From assembly GCA_035647435.1 (NCBI GenBank), contig DASRNM010000072.1:1-31660 (forward strand): DNA of 31,660 nt. The letters are read 5' to 3'. The notes under the pieces were generated by a model. That model worked only from the letters and a program-made list of their open reading frames with translations. It had not been told where the DNA came from and did no database searches. A program made the translations under genes and the position numbers. The stretch comes from JAAZFZ01 sp035647435. Its GTDB lineage: Bacteria; Bacillota; Clostridia; Oscillospirales; Acutalibacteraceae. This document shows positions 16,494 through 23,832 of this stretch, piece by piece (position 1 is the stretch's first letter; every line of letters starts with the position of its first letter).

Positions 16494-16683
16494 CAGTTGT
16501 TATGCTGTTGCGCAAACCATGGGGGTAACTCAAAAAATCAATATCCAGCTTATTAACACCCCCCTTCCCGGCGAATATGTTCTAATACACGCTGGCTATG
16601 CAATTGAAAAAATAGATAATGACCGTTTTGAGTTTTTAAACGAAGTATTGCAGAAAATGATTGAGGGACAAACTGATGCATGA
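16453..16683 (+). CDS. hypC: Hydrogenase assembly chaperone HypC
   Basis: Small chaperone (76 residues) that binds HypD while the Fe(CN)2CO unit is built and then escorts it to the large subunit. The diagnostic N-terminus MCLAVPAKV is intact, including the essential Cys2 and the PAKV turn. AAGGAGG six bases before ATG 16453 decides the start over a GTG two codons upstream. It overlaps hypF by 41 bases and hypD by 8 bases, so translation is probably coupled. Confidence 0.95.
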   Translation: MCLAVPAKVTSVHNSCYAVAQTMGVTQKINIQLINTPLPGEYVLIHAGYAIEKIDNDRFEFLNEVLQKMIEGQTDA

Positions 16684-17746
16684 AAACAAAAAGCTTTTAA
16701 AGGCAATGCAACACCTTGCTGATAAATCGGGTAGGGGAAAAATCCGTTTAATGGAGGTTTGCGGCACTCACACTCAGTGCATTGCGCAGTCGGGCATAAA
16801 GCACCTGTTGCCAAAAAACGTTCAAATGCTTTCGGGTCCTGGTTGCCCCGTTTGCGTAACCGCTGAATCATTCATTGACCTTGCGTTGGAGATGCTCTCC
16901 ATTGAAAACACCGTCATTGCAACCTTTGGCGATATGCTGAAAGTTAAAGGCTCAAAATACAGCCTGGCCGACAAAATACAAAACGAAAATGTTGTAACGG
17001 TTTATTCTCCTGAAGATGCAATTAAAAGAGCTATTAAAAACAAAGATAAAACAATTATCTTTTTGTGTGTCGGGTTTGAAACGACAGCTCCTTTGTATGC
17101 TTCAATGATTAAAGCTGTCTATGAAATGGGGTTAAATAACCTTTGCTTTTTGACCGCTTTAAAACGCATGGAGCCTGTGTTAAAGCTAATTCTTGAAGAT
17201 GGGAGAAATTGCATTGAAGGTTTAATCTGTCCCGGTCATGTTGCAACAATCACGGGTGCCGATTACTTTCGCTTTATAGCAGAAAAATACAAAACGCCTG
17301 CTGTTATCAGTGGCTTTGAAAGCTTGGATATAACCTGTGCAATTCTTATGCTTTTGCGGCAGATATCAGGTGAAACTTCCATTTCAATGCAAAATCTTTA
17401 TGTTGGATGCGTAAGCGACAGGGGCAACGAAATTGCACAAAAAGAGATACAGGATGTTTTTGATGTTGATGATACTGTCTGGCGTGCAATAGGCATGGTG
17501 AAGAACTCGGCATTAGTTATAAACAAAAAATATAAAAGCTTTGATGCTAAAGCAAGATTTTGCCTTAAAGAAAACACGACAATCAAGCGCTGCGAATGCA
17601 TTTGCAGTGAAATAATACTCGGAATAAAGTCGCCCGAGCAGTGTCATCTGTTCGGCAAAGGCTGCACTCCAGATTCTTCTGTTGGTCCATGTATGGTGTC
17701 TTCAGAGGGCGCTTGCAGAGTCAAATACAGGTTTGGAGGTATGTGA
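16676..17746 (+). CDS. hypD: Hydrogenase maturation protein HypD
   Basis: Iron-sulfur scaffold on which the Fe(CN)2CO unit is assembled with HypC and HypE. The protein has 356 residues. Family motifs: MEVCGTHTQ, SGPGCPVCVT, CVGFETTAPL and the Cys-rich C-terminal region (CHLFGKGCTP and GPCMVSSEGACRVKY) that binds a [4Fe-4S] cluster. The ATG at 16676 overlaps the hypC stop and has GAGGG upstream; a TTG at 16661 is a poorer choice. The stop overlaps the hypE start by one base (ATGTGATGG). Confidence 0.96.
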   Translation: MHENKKLLKAMQHLADKSGRGKIRLMEVCGTHTQCIAQSGIKHLLPKNVQMLSGPGCPVCVTAESFIDLALEMLSIENTVIATFGDMLKVKGSKYSLADKIQNENVVTVYSPEDAIKRAIKNKDKTIIFLCVGFETTAPLYASMIKAVYEMGLNNLCFLTALKRMEPVLKLILEDGRNCIEGLICPGHVATITGADYFRFIAEKYKTPAVISGFESLDITCAILMLLRQISGETSISMQNLYVGCVSDRGNEIAQKEIQDVFDVDDTVWRAIGMVKNSALVINKKYKSFDAKARFCLKENTTIKRCECICSEIILGIKSPEQCHLFGKGCTPDSSVGPCMVSSEGACRVKYRFGGM

Positions 17747-18750
17747 TGGTTGATTATAAGGTAAAATTATCCCACGGGGATGGAGGCAATAAAACAAGCG
17801 AACTTATCAGAAAGATTTTTTTAAGAAACTATTCTAATGAATACAAGGATTTGATTAATGATTCGTTTGTTTTTAAACCAGGCAGTGAAAACTATGCTTT
17901 TACAACTGATAGCTTTGTTGTAAGCCCCCTGTTTTTTAGAGGAGGAGATATCGGCAAGCTCTCGGTTTGCGGAACAATAAATGACTTGGCGGCAGCAGGC
18001 GCAGTGCCCTTATACATCAGTGCTGGGTTCATAATTGAAGAGGGATTTGATTTAAAAGACCTTGAAATTATTGCACAATCCATGGGTAATATTTGCAGAG
18101 ATTGTGGTGTAAATATCGTTACGGGCGACACAAAGGTTGTTGAAAAGGGACATGTAAACGGTCTGTATATAAACACAAGCGGTATAGGCATTGTTTCAAA
18201 GCATTATAACCCGTCCCCAATTGAATCTCAGGACGAAATAATAGTTACCGGCACAATTGGCGACCACGCAACTGCAATTCTCATTGACAGATATGAGTTG
18301 GACGTTCAATCCGATTTTAAAAGCGATTGTTGCGCTCTTAGCGGTCTTGTCACAGGTTTATCAAAACAGCTTGAACATGTTAAGCTCATGAAAGACCCGA
18401 CCAGAGGTGGGCTTGCCACAATCTTAAATGAAATTGCAAAAAGCTGCAATAAAAGCATTGAGATTCTTGAATCTTCAATTCCCATAAACGAGCATGTCAA
18501 AGGCATAAACAGTCTTTTGGGTATTGACCCTTTATATCTTGCGTGTGAAGGCAGAATGGTGCTTGTTGTCAAAAAAGAACATTCTGGCGAATTGCTTGAA
18601 AGGTTAAAAACCCTTAAAGAAGGCAAAGGCGCAAAGCTAATAGGACATATTACAGATGAGAAACTGGGAGCGGTTTTCATGAACACATCTATTGGTGGCA
18701 AACGAATTGTTCCCGCTCTTGAAGGGCAAACCATTCCGCGAATATGCTAA
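17746..18750 (+). CDS. hypE: Hydrogenase maturation protein HypE
   Basis: Dehydrates the carbamoyl group on its C-terminal Cys to a thiocyanate in an ATP-dependent reaction, then donates cyanide to iron on HypC-HypD. The protein has 334 residues and the AIRS/PurM fold. It keeps the N-terminal HGDGGN segment, VTGDTKVVEKG, KDPTRGGLATILNEIA, and the functional tail PRIC with Cys as last residue. GGAGG (17735-17739) six bases before the ATG supports the start. The intact tail shows that the cyanide pathway is complete here (HypF, C, D and E). Confidence 0.96.
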   Translation: MVDYKVKLSHGDGGNKTSELIRKIFLRNYSNEYKDLINDSFVFKPGSENYAFTTDSFVVSPLFFRGGDIGKLSVCGTINDLAAAGAVPLYISAGFIIEEGFDLKDLEIIAQSMGNICRDCGVNIVTGDTKVVEKGHVNGLYINTSGIGIVSKHYNPSPIESQDEIIVTGTIGDHATAILIDRYELDVQSDFKSDCCALSGLVTGLSKQLEHVKLMKDPTRGGLATILNEIAKSCNKSIEILESSIPINEHVKGINSLLGIDPLYLACEGRMVLVVKKEHSGELLERLKTLKEGKGAKLIGHITDEKLGAVFMNTSIGGKRIVPALEGQTIPRIC

Positions 18751-18769
18751 ACAAAAAAGGGAGGCAATT

Positions 18770-19327
18770 ATGGCAGAAAATGATTATTCAGAGGACTTTT
18801 TTGATTATTTGCTCAATGATATTTATGCAAATATAGAAAAGCTGCGTTCAAATGAAATCAATAACAGGAGCGTTGTTGTTGAGCACCTCAAGTCTAGAAT
18901 ACATATTCTCGAAGAATACATAGAGCAGATTGATAGCGGCCAACTTCATAGCAAAAGCAAAACTAACAATAATCATCAGGAAGTTGCCACTCCCATCGCC
19001 AACAATGACAATATGCAAGAGCTGATTATACTCAAAGATATCGTTCAGGACAAGGAGATACCCGAACCTATGCCTCCTGCGGAAAGCAAACAGGTGACGG
19101 AAAAGTACCTCACGTTGGAGGATCTTGCCTTTTTTAACGGAGCGGGTGGCAAGCCCGCCTATGTTGCGGTTAACGGCATTGTTTACGATGTTACAGACGA
19201 CCCCACATGGACATCTGCTAATCATTTTGGGCTGGCTGCAGGTAGGGATTTGTCGGTTGAGTTTACCGCTTGTCATTCAGGTGCAAGCTTCATTAAAAAA
19301 ATGCCTGTTGTTGGGCTTTTGATTTAA
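18770..19327 (+). CDS. Cytochrome b5-like heme-binding domain protein in the hydrogenase operon
   Basis: 185 residues from ATG 18770, with GGGAGG upstream. Three parts are visible: a charged helical region (about 1-58, coiled-coil-like); a Gln/Asn/Pro-rich linker (about 59-110); and a cytochrome b5-type domain (about 112-185) with LTLEDLAFFNGAGGKPAYVAV, GIVYDV, a His in SANHFGLAAGRDLS (His152) and a second in ACHSGASF (His169), followed by MPVVG. These two His are the likely axial heme ligands. No signal peptide or membrane segment is present, so it is cytosolic. It lies between hypE and the hydrogenase small subunit, with 13 bases to the latter. An electron-carrier or docking role for the hydrogenase is inferred from position. 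Some b5-like domains bind other ligands, so heme binding needs proof. Confidence 0.82.
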   Translation: MAENDYSEDFFDYLLNDIYANIEKLRSNEINNRSVVVEHLKSRIHILEEYIEQIDSGQLHSKSKTNNNHQEVATPIANNDNMQELIILKDIVQDKEIPEPMPPAESKQVTEKYLTLEDLAFFNGAGGKPAYVAVNGIVYDVTDDPTWTSANHFGLAAGRDLSVEFTACHSGASFIKKMPVVGLLI

Positions 19328-19340
19328 AGGAGATAATGTT

Positions 19341-20237
19341 TTGGAGCATTCTGTCGATTCTTGCCCGCTACTTAATGTAAGGTTAAACACCGTTAACAGC
19401 TTCGTCAATCAGGTCAACAAAGGATTGTCCGATGGGAAAATTAATAAAAAAAATCTGATTTGGCTTGAGCTTAACGGCTGTTCGGGCAATATTATATCTT
19501 TACTTAACGGGGGAAACCCCGGGTTCGGATACCTAATAACTGATATGGTCAACTTATATTACAACAACAGCTTAATGGCTGCCGAAGGTGAGCAGGCAAT
19601 TGACCAACTGCTAAGCATAATTAACACTAATTACATACTTGCGGTTGAGGGTGCTGTTTCAGCAGGTGAAAACGGTGCTTTTCATAATATCGGTCGGTGG
19701 AGAGGTAATCTGTTAACAGACCCACAAGTGATTAAGCTTTTTGCCGAAAAGGCCTCTCATGTAATTGCAGTAGGAGCGTGTGCGGTGCACGGAGGTTTTT
19801 CTGCCGCAAGGCCTAACCCAACAGGCTGTGCCGGTGTAGAAAGTTTTATTGACAGGAAAGTGATAAACCTGCCGGGCTGCCCCTGCCATCCCGATTGGTT
19901 TACGGGGACGCTTGCATATATTTTGCTTTATGGTGAGCCACCGCTTGACAGTCGGAACAGACCAATGATGTTTTACAGTGCGACGGTGCATGACCGTTGC
20001 ACAAGAAGAGCATTTTTTGACCAAGGTGTTTTTGCCACATCACTGGGTGAAAAAACCTGTATGTTTAAGCTCGGTTGTCGTGGCCCCGTCACCCCTGCCG
20101 ATTGCCCTTATAGGAAATGGAACCAATATGTTAACTGGCCCGTTGAGGACGATTCACCCTGCATCGGTTGCGCTCAATTCGGTTTTCCTGATGCCATGGA
20201 GCCTTTTATTACCTATGAAAACACACAAGGAGAATAG
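19341..20237 (+). CDS. [NiFe] hydrogenase small subunit, soluble and divergent
   Basis: Iron-sulfur electron-transfer subunit, 298 residues. There is no twin-arginine signal and no C-terminal membrane helix, so it is cytosolic. Proximal cluster positions: C47, C147 (GACAVHGG) and C180 (LPGCP) are kept, but the second Cys of the CxxC pair is Asn50 (CSGN). Distal cluster ligands H217, C220, C240 and C246 are present. The medial site has C255, C274 and C277, the three-Cys pattern of a [3Fe-4S] cluster. GRPLMFY-type and CIGC motifs (RPMMFYS, SPCIGCAQFGFPD) confirm the family. The best start is TTG 19341, with GGAG eight bases upstream; an ATG at 19336 opens only a 14-codon frame. It overlaps nothing and is followed by the large subunit after 3 bases. 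Confidence 0.93.
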   Translation: MEHSVDSCPLLNVRLNTVNSFVNQVNKGLSDGKINKKNLIWLELNGCSGNIISLLNGGNPGFGYLITDMVNLYYNNSLMAAEGEQAIDQLLSIINTNYILAVEGAVSAGENGAFHNIGRWRGNLLTDPQVIKLFAEKASHVIAVGACAVHGGFSAARPNPTGCAGVESFIDRKVINLPGCPCHPDWFTGTLAYILLYGEPPLDSRNRPMMFYSATVHDRCTRRAFFDQGVFATSLGEKTCMFKLGCRGPVTPADCPYRKWNQYVNWPVEDDSPCIGCAQFGFPDAMEPFITYENTQGE

Positions 20238-20240
20238 ACT

Positions 20241-21614
20241 ATGTCCGACAGGATAATTATTAACCCTATAACCCGTATTAGCGGTTTTATGGAAATTCAG
20301 GCCGAAGTTGAGAACGGCACCATCATAGACGCTCAAACAAAAGGCATGATGTACAGAGGTTTTGATAAAATGCTTGAGGGTAGAAACCCGTTTGATGCCG
20401 TTTATTTCACGCAACGGATTTGCGGAATATGCTCAATTGCACATTCCGTTTCCTCCTCCCTCGCACTGGAGGATGCTTTGGGGATTATCCCATCAGAGCA
20501 AGGCAGGTATTTGAGGAGTATTGTTCATGGCTGCGAATTTCTGCAAAATCATATCAGACACTTTTTCCAATACACTCTACCTGATTATATAAAGTTACCT
20601 GAAGACTATCCGCTGTTCAACACCGATGTAAAGGATTTCAGGCTGCCAAAGGAACGAAACGACAAAATCGTCAAGGATTATTTCGAATCACTTGAAATCA
20701 GCAAAAATGCGCACGAAATGTCTGCTGTCTTAGGCGGAAAAGCTCCTCACCTGCACGGCATATTTATTGGTGGTATCACAACCCAAGCGACTGGCGATAA
20801 AATCATTAAAATGAAATCCCTTCTTAATCGAATTGGTACTTTTATAAGTGAAAAAATGATACCCGATGTTTATGAAATTTCAAGGTATTACCCCGAATAT
20901 TTTAAACTGGGCGTCAGCTACTCCAATTTTCTCACTTACGGTTGCTTTAACAACTTTAAGGAATTGGGGACATTATATGTTGACCCTTTAGTATATTCAA
21001 ACAATGAGATTGCGGAGTTTAACCCCGATAAAATAACTGAGGAGTCCGAATATGCCTGGTTCAAGAACAATGAAATTGACACCTCAAAAAAGCAAGCATA
21101 TTCTTGGATACGAGCACCAAGGTACAATAACATGCCGTTTGAAGTTGGGCCTTTAGCAAGACTTTGGCTTTCTGGCGAATACACAAACGGTGCATCTGCC
21201 ATGGACAGAACAATCGCAAGAGCGCTCGAAACAAAGAAAATTGTTTCCATCATAAACACCCTTATGGACAATGTTAAACCCGATGTTTTTCTTCAAAGTA
21301 AATATGACCTTCCCTCCACTGCGAGCGGAAAAGGGTTGGTTGACACAACAAGAGGTGCACTCGGGCATTGGATTGAAATTGAGGATAAAAAAATATCAAC
21401 CTATCAGATTATAACCCCCTCCGCGTGGAATCTTTCATCACAAAGCAATAACATGTTAGGTACATCTGAAAAAGCTCTCATAGGCCTTCAAGTCAAAGAC
21501 ATTGAAAACCCTGTAGAGATTGGAAGAATTATTCGTTCTTTTGACCCTTGTGTTTCATGTGCGACTCATGTTTACAGCGGCGGCAGGCACACAGAACCCA
21601 CTCAGATTGTTTAA
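20241..21614 (+). CDS. [NiFe] hydrogenase large subunit (precursor), divergent
   Basis: Catalytic subunit of 457 residues with the Ni-Fe site. Nickel ligands are C61 and C64 (QRICGICSIAH) and C437 and C440 (DPCVSCATH). After His443 a 14-residue tail, VYSGGRHTEPTQIV, remains for removal by the protease encoded at 13480. The usual TRIEGH motif, whose Glu is the proton gate of group 1 enzymes, reads TRISGF here, with Ser14 in place of Glu. The active-site canopy segment reads DTTRGALGHW, keeping the Arg (371) but replacing the usual Pro by Thr370. The Shine-Dalgarno sequence is AAGGAG. The stop codon lies two bases from the stop of the convergent ferritin-like gene, and I see no terminator between them. 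Confidence 0.95.
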   Translation: MSDRIIINPITRISGFMEIQAEVENGTIIDAQTKGMMYRGFDKMLEGRNPFDAVYFTQRICGICSIAHSVSSSLALEDALGIIPSEQGRYLRSIVHGCEFLQNHIRHFFQYTLPDYIKLPEDYPLFNTDVKDFRLPKERNDKIVKDYFESLEISKNAHEMSAVLGGKAPHLHGIFIGGITTQATGDKIIKMKSLLNRIGTFISEKMIPDVYEISRYYPEYFKLGVSYSNFLTYGCFNNFKELGTLYVDPLVYSNNEIAEFNPDKITEESEYAWFKNNEIDTSKKQAYSWIRAPRYNNMPFEVGPLARLWLSGEYTNGASAMDRTIARALETKKIVSIINTLMDNVKPDVFLQSKYDLPSTASGKGLVDTTRGALGHWIEIEDKKISTYQIITPSAWNLSSQSNNMLGTSEKALIGLQVKDIENPVEIGRIIRSFDPCVSCATHVYSGGRHTEPTQIV

Positions 21615-21616
21615 AG

Positions 21617-22063
21617 TTAAAGCTTATTGAAAAGAGTGCTCAACTGCGTTGCATGCACAAGCTCGTCAACCATTGCGAAAAAGAATGTATCCCTTATAAG
21701 CTGGTCTTTGACTGACATTTGCATATCCTTGTAAAATTTGGCAGTTTTCAACTCATCTTCGAGCGCCATAAAAATTCCTTCTTTATAGCTCGGATACTGG
21801 ACCTCTTTAACTTTATATTGTGCGCCGGTGCCCATGTATGTATAATACAGCTTTTCAAAGTATTTGAGATGCTCAAGCTCATCATCTCTTGCTTGTTCAA
21901 GAAACTTGCCGTGTAGTTTGTCGGGTGCTTCTTTTAGTAATCTTGTGTAAAGCTCTGCTGAAGTTGCCTCACCAATTATTGCGTCTGTCAATTTTTCTTC
22001 AAACTGCTGTCTTGACATTAACCCGAGCAACGGCAGCTTTAATGAAAATTGCTGTTGATACAT
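21617..22063 (-). CDS. Ferritin-like di-iron protein (rubrerythrin superfamily)
   Basis: 148 residues from the ATG at 22063, preceded on the minus strand by GGGAGG. A four-helix di-iron site is complete and regular: E32 and E62-x2-H65 in the first half, E104 and E134-x2-H137 in the second, with Tyr39 and Tyr111 each seven residues after the helix Glu. There is no C-terminal rubredoxin domain, so it is not a classical rubrerythrin. Likely roles are peroxide or oxygen detoxification or iron handling; the exact reaction is not shown by the sequence. It is divergent from the methyltransferase gene and convergent with the hydrogenase operon. Confidence 0.85.
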   Translation of the reverse strand: MYQQQFSLKLPLLGLMSRQQFEEKLTDAIIGEATSAELYTRLLKEAPDKLHGKFLEQARDDELEHLKYFEKLYYTYMGTGAQYKVKEVQYPSYKEGIFMALEDELKTAKFYKDMQMSVKDQLIRDTFFFAMVDELVHATQLSTLFNKL

Positions 22064-22092
22064 AAATATGCCTCCCAAAAAAGATATTATTA

Positions 22093-22115
22093 TATCTTAT
22101 GCAAGAGATAAGATA
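22093..22115. promoter_or_regulatory. Candidate operator between the ferritin-like and methyltransferase genes
   Basis: A perfect 8-bp inverted repeat, TATCTTAT and ATAAGATA, with a 7-base spacer. It lies in the 82-base gap between two divergent start codons, so one dimeric regulator bound here could control both genes. No regulator is encoded next to it. Confidence 0.5.
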
Positions 22116-22145
22116 GTGTTGTTATATTTTAAGAAAGGATACAGG

Positions 22146-22733
22146 ATGGAAACTGTTGATTATTTTAATTTTGTTGCGCACAAATGGGATTCGATGGTCT
22201 ACCACGATGCAGAAAAGATTGAGAATTTGCTGGGAATACTGAACATCGGCAAGGGCAACAGTGTTCTTGACGTTGGCACAGGGACGGGGGTTTTGATTCC
22301 TTTTCTTTGTCGTGCTGTGGGCAAACGCGGAAAAGTTGTCGGGGTTGACGTTGCGGAAAATATGATAAAAACCGCAAAGCAAAAATTTGATTTTTATAAT
22401 GTTGAGTTCGTTGTCGCTGACATTCTAACCGCCAGCTTAAAGCAGAAAAGATATGATTATGTGATTTGCTACTCAATGTTTCCGCATTTTAAAGATAAGG
22501 CCTTAACAATTAAAAAGCTGTCGTCCTATCTTAGCAAAAACGGTAAACTTGCAATTTTCCATTCACAAAGCAGAAGCGAAATCAATGCCTTGCATGAAAA
22601 AAACACAACCCTAACATCTGCCTCGTATTTACCCGATGCAAACGAAATCGAAAGCTATTTTCACTCTAACGGCTTGAAAACATTTGCCCGTGTTGACAAT
22701 AAGGATATGTTTGCTGTTGTTGGCGAAAAATAA
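22146..22733 (+). CDS. Class I SAM-dependent methyltransferase, substrate unknown
   Basis: 195 residues from ATG 22146 with AAAGGA upstream. The SAM-binding motif I is clear (SVLDVGTGTGVLIPFL), followed by an acidic residue in KVVGVDVAENMIKTA (motif post I), VVADIL (motif II) and YDYVICYSMFPHF (motif III region). The N-terminal VDYFNFVAHKWDSM resembles UbiE/MenG-like and metal-associated class I methyltransferases, and a HSQS segment follows the core strand. The target is not evident. It shares a control region with the divergent ferritin-like gene. Confidence 0.85.
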   Translation: METVDYFNFVAHKWDSMVYHDAEKIENLLGILNIGKGNSVLDVGTGTGVLIPFLCRAVGKRGKVVGVDVAENMIKTAKQKFDFYNVEFVVADILTASLKQKRYDYVICYSMFPHFKDKALTIKKLSSYLSKNGKLAIFHSQSRSEINALHEKNTTLTSASYLPDANEIESYFHSNGLKTFARVDNKDMFAVVGEK

Positions 22734-22740
22734 ACAATAT

Positions 22741-22776
22741 AAAAAACTGTCATTGTTAAATCAATGGCAGTTTTTT
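22741..22776 (+). terminator. Terminator of the methyltransferase gene
   Basis: A stem of up to 15 bp (AAAAAACTGTCATTG with CAATGGCAGTTTTTT, one G-T pair) with a 6-base loop, ending in a T run. Confidence 0.88.
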
Positions 22777-22843
22777 GCCCCCTCGAAAAATTATCATATT
22801 GATTCCCCTTACAGCTTTTAATGCAAATTTAAGTATGTTCCTT

Positions 22844-22872
22844 TTCACTTTTCATAACACAATTATTATATA
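22844..22872 (+). promoter_or_regulatory. Weak candidate promoter of the pst operon
   Basis: TTCACT (22844-22849), 17 bases and TATATA (22867-22872), about 60 bases before pstS. A poor -35 with a good -10 is usual for promoters activated by a PhoP-type regulator, but I found no clear Pho box of direct repeats at 11-base spacing. Confidence 0.35.
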
Positions 22873-22933
22873 GCTTATATGGCGATAATAATCGTATCAA
22901 AAAAGTTAATAATAGAAAAAAGGGGTATTAATT

Positions 22934-23803
22934 ATGAAAAAAATAATATGTTTTCTAATTATTGCTATATTCACGGTTTTATCCCTTCCCGGATGTATAA
23001 GCGGCGAATTCAGACCCGAAAATGACATAACGGTTATTTCACGGGAAGAGGGGTCGGGAACGCGTGGCTCTTTTGTTGAGCTATTCGGCATTGAGCAAGG
23101 GGACGAAAACGGTGAGAGGATTGACCACACTATTGAAACTGCCGACATCAACGAAAGCACCGGCATAGTTTTGACAAATGTATCCCAAAACAAAAATGCT
23201 ATCGGATATGTTTCTTTGAGGGCTTTGAATGACACCGTAAAACCATTGAGCATTGATGGCACTCCTGCAACCGTGTCCAATATAAAAAACGGAAGCTATA
23301 AAATAACAAGGGCTTTTAATATTGCAACAACCGATAACATTTCTGAAATAGCACAGGACTTTATTGATTTTGTTTTGTCCTCTGACGGTCAAGCGATTGT
23401 TGAAAAAACGGGTTACACGGGCGCATCGGAATCTATCTTTTCTTGTAGCGACAATAAACCCTCGGGGAAGGTCGTTGTTGTAGGTTCTTCCTCTGTAACA
23501 CCGTTAATGGAAAAGCTCAAAGAGGCTTATATGAAAATCAACAATAACGCAGAAATTGAAATACAACAAAGTGACTCAACGACAGGTGTCAACAGCGTAA
23601 TAGAAGGCATATGTGACATTGGCATGGCATCTCGTGAGCTCAAAGAAAGTGAAGTTTCAAAAGGCTTGATATCAACCAAAATTGCCTTTGACGGAATTGC
23701 TGTAATTACAAACCCGAACAATCCTGTTGACGAAATGAGCATTGAAGAGGTTAAAAACATTTATACGGGCAAATTAACAACATGGGCCGCTGTTATCAAC
23801 TGA
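22934..23803 (+). CDS. pstS: Phosphate-binding lipoprotein PstS with circularly permuted domain order
   Basis: Extracellular phosphate receptor of the Pst ABC transporter, 289 residues. The N-terminus is a lipoprotein signal with lipobox LPGC (Cys21). The mature part contains all the usual PstS segments but in swapped order. First come the segments normally in the C-terminal half: TVISREEGSGTRGSF (32-46), NAIGYVSL, AQDFIDFVLSSDGQAIVEKTGY (ending near 158). Then come those normally at the N-terminus: VVVVGSSSVTPLMEKLKEAY (181-200), CDIGMASRELK, FDGIAVITNPNNPV and IYTGKLTTW, which in ordinary PstS leads directly into the SREEGSGTR segment. The protein ends four residues after that Trp. The phosphate-binding loops GSSSVTP and EGSGTR are both kept, so function is plausible. 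Confidence 0.9.
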   Translation: MKKIICFLIIAIFTVLSLPGCISGEFRPENDITVISREEGSGTRGSFVELFGIEQGDENGERIDHTIETADINESTGIVLTNVSQNKNAIGYVSLRALNDTVKPLSIDGTPATVSNIKNGSYKITRAFNIATTDNISEIAQDFIDFVLSSDGQAIVEKTGYTGASESIFSCSDNKPSGKVVVVGSSSVTPLMEKLKEAYMKINNNAEIEIQQSDSTTGVNSVIEGICDIGMASRELKESEVSKGLISTKIAFDGIAVITNPNNPVDEMSIEEVKNIYTGKLTTWAAVIN

Positions 23804-23832
23804 CATAAAAAAGATTTGTTTGAGGTATTATA

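Noticed and set aside
19670..19700. His115 of the small subunit, where many hydrogenases have Cys (NGAFH), as a second altered cluster ligand
   Set aside because: Counting along E. coli Hyd-1 shows that this Cys (position 88 there) is not a cluster ligand; the real ligands in GTCA and PGC are kept here.
22861..22900. CGAT/ATCG short repeat upstream of pstS as a regulator site
   Set aside because: The arms are only four bases long in AT-rich DNA, which is expected by chance.
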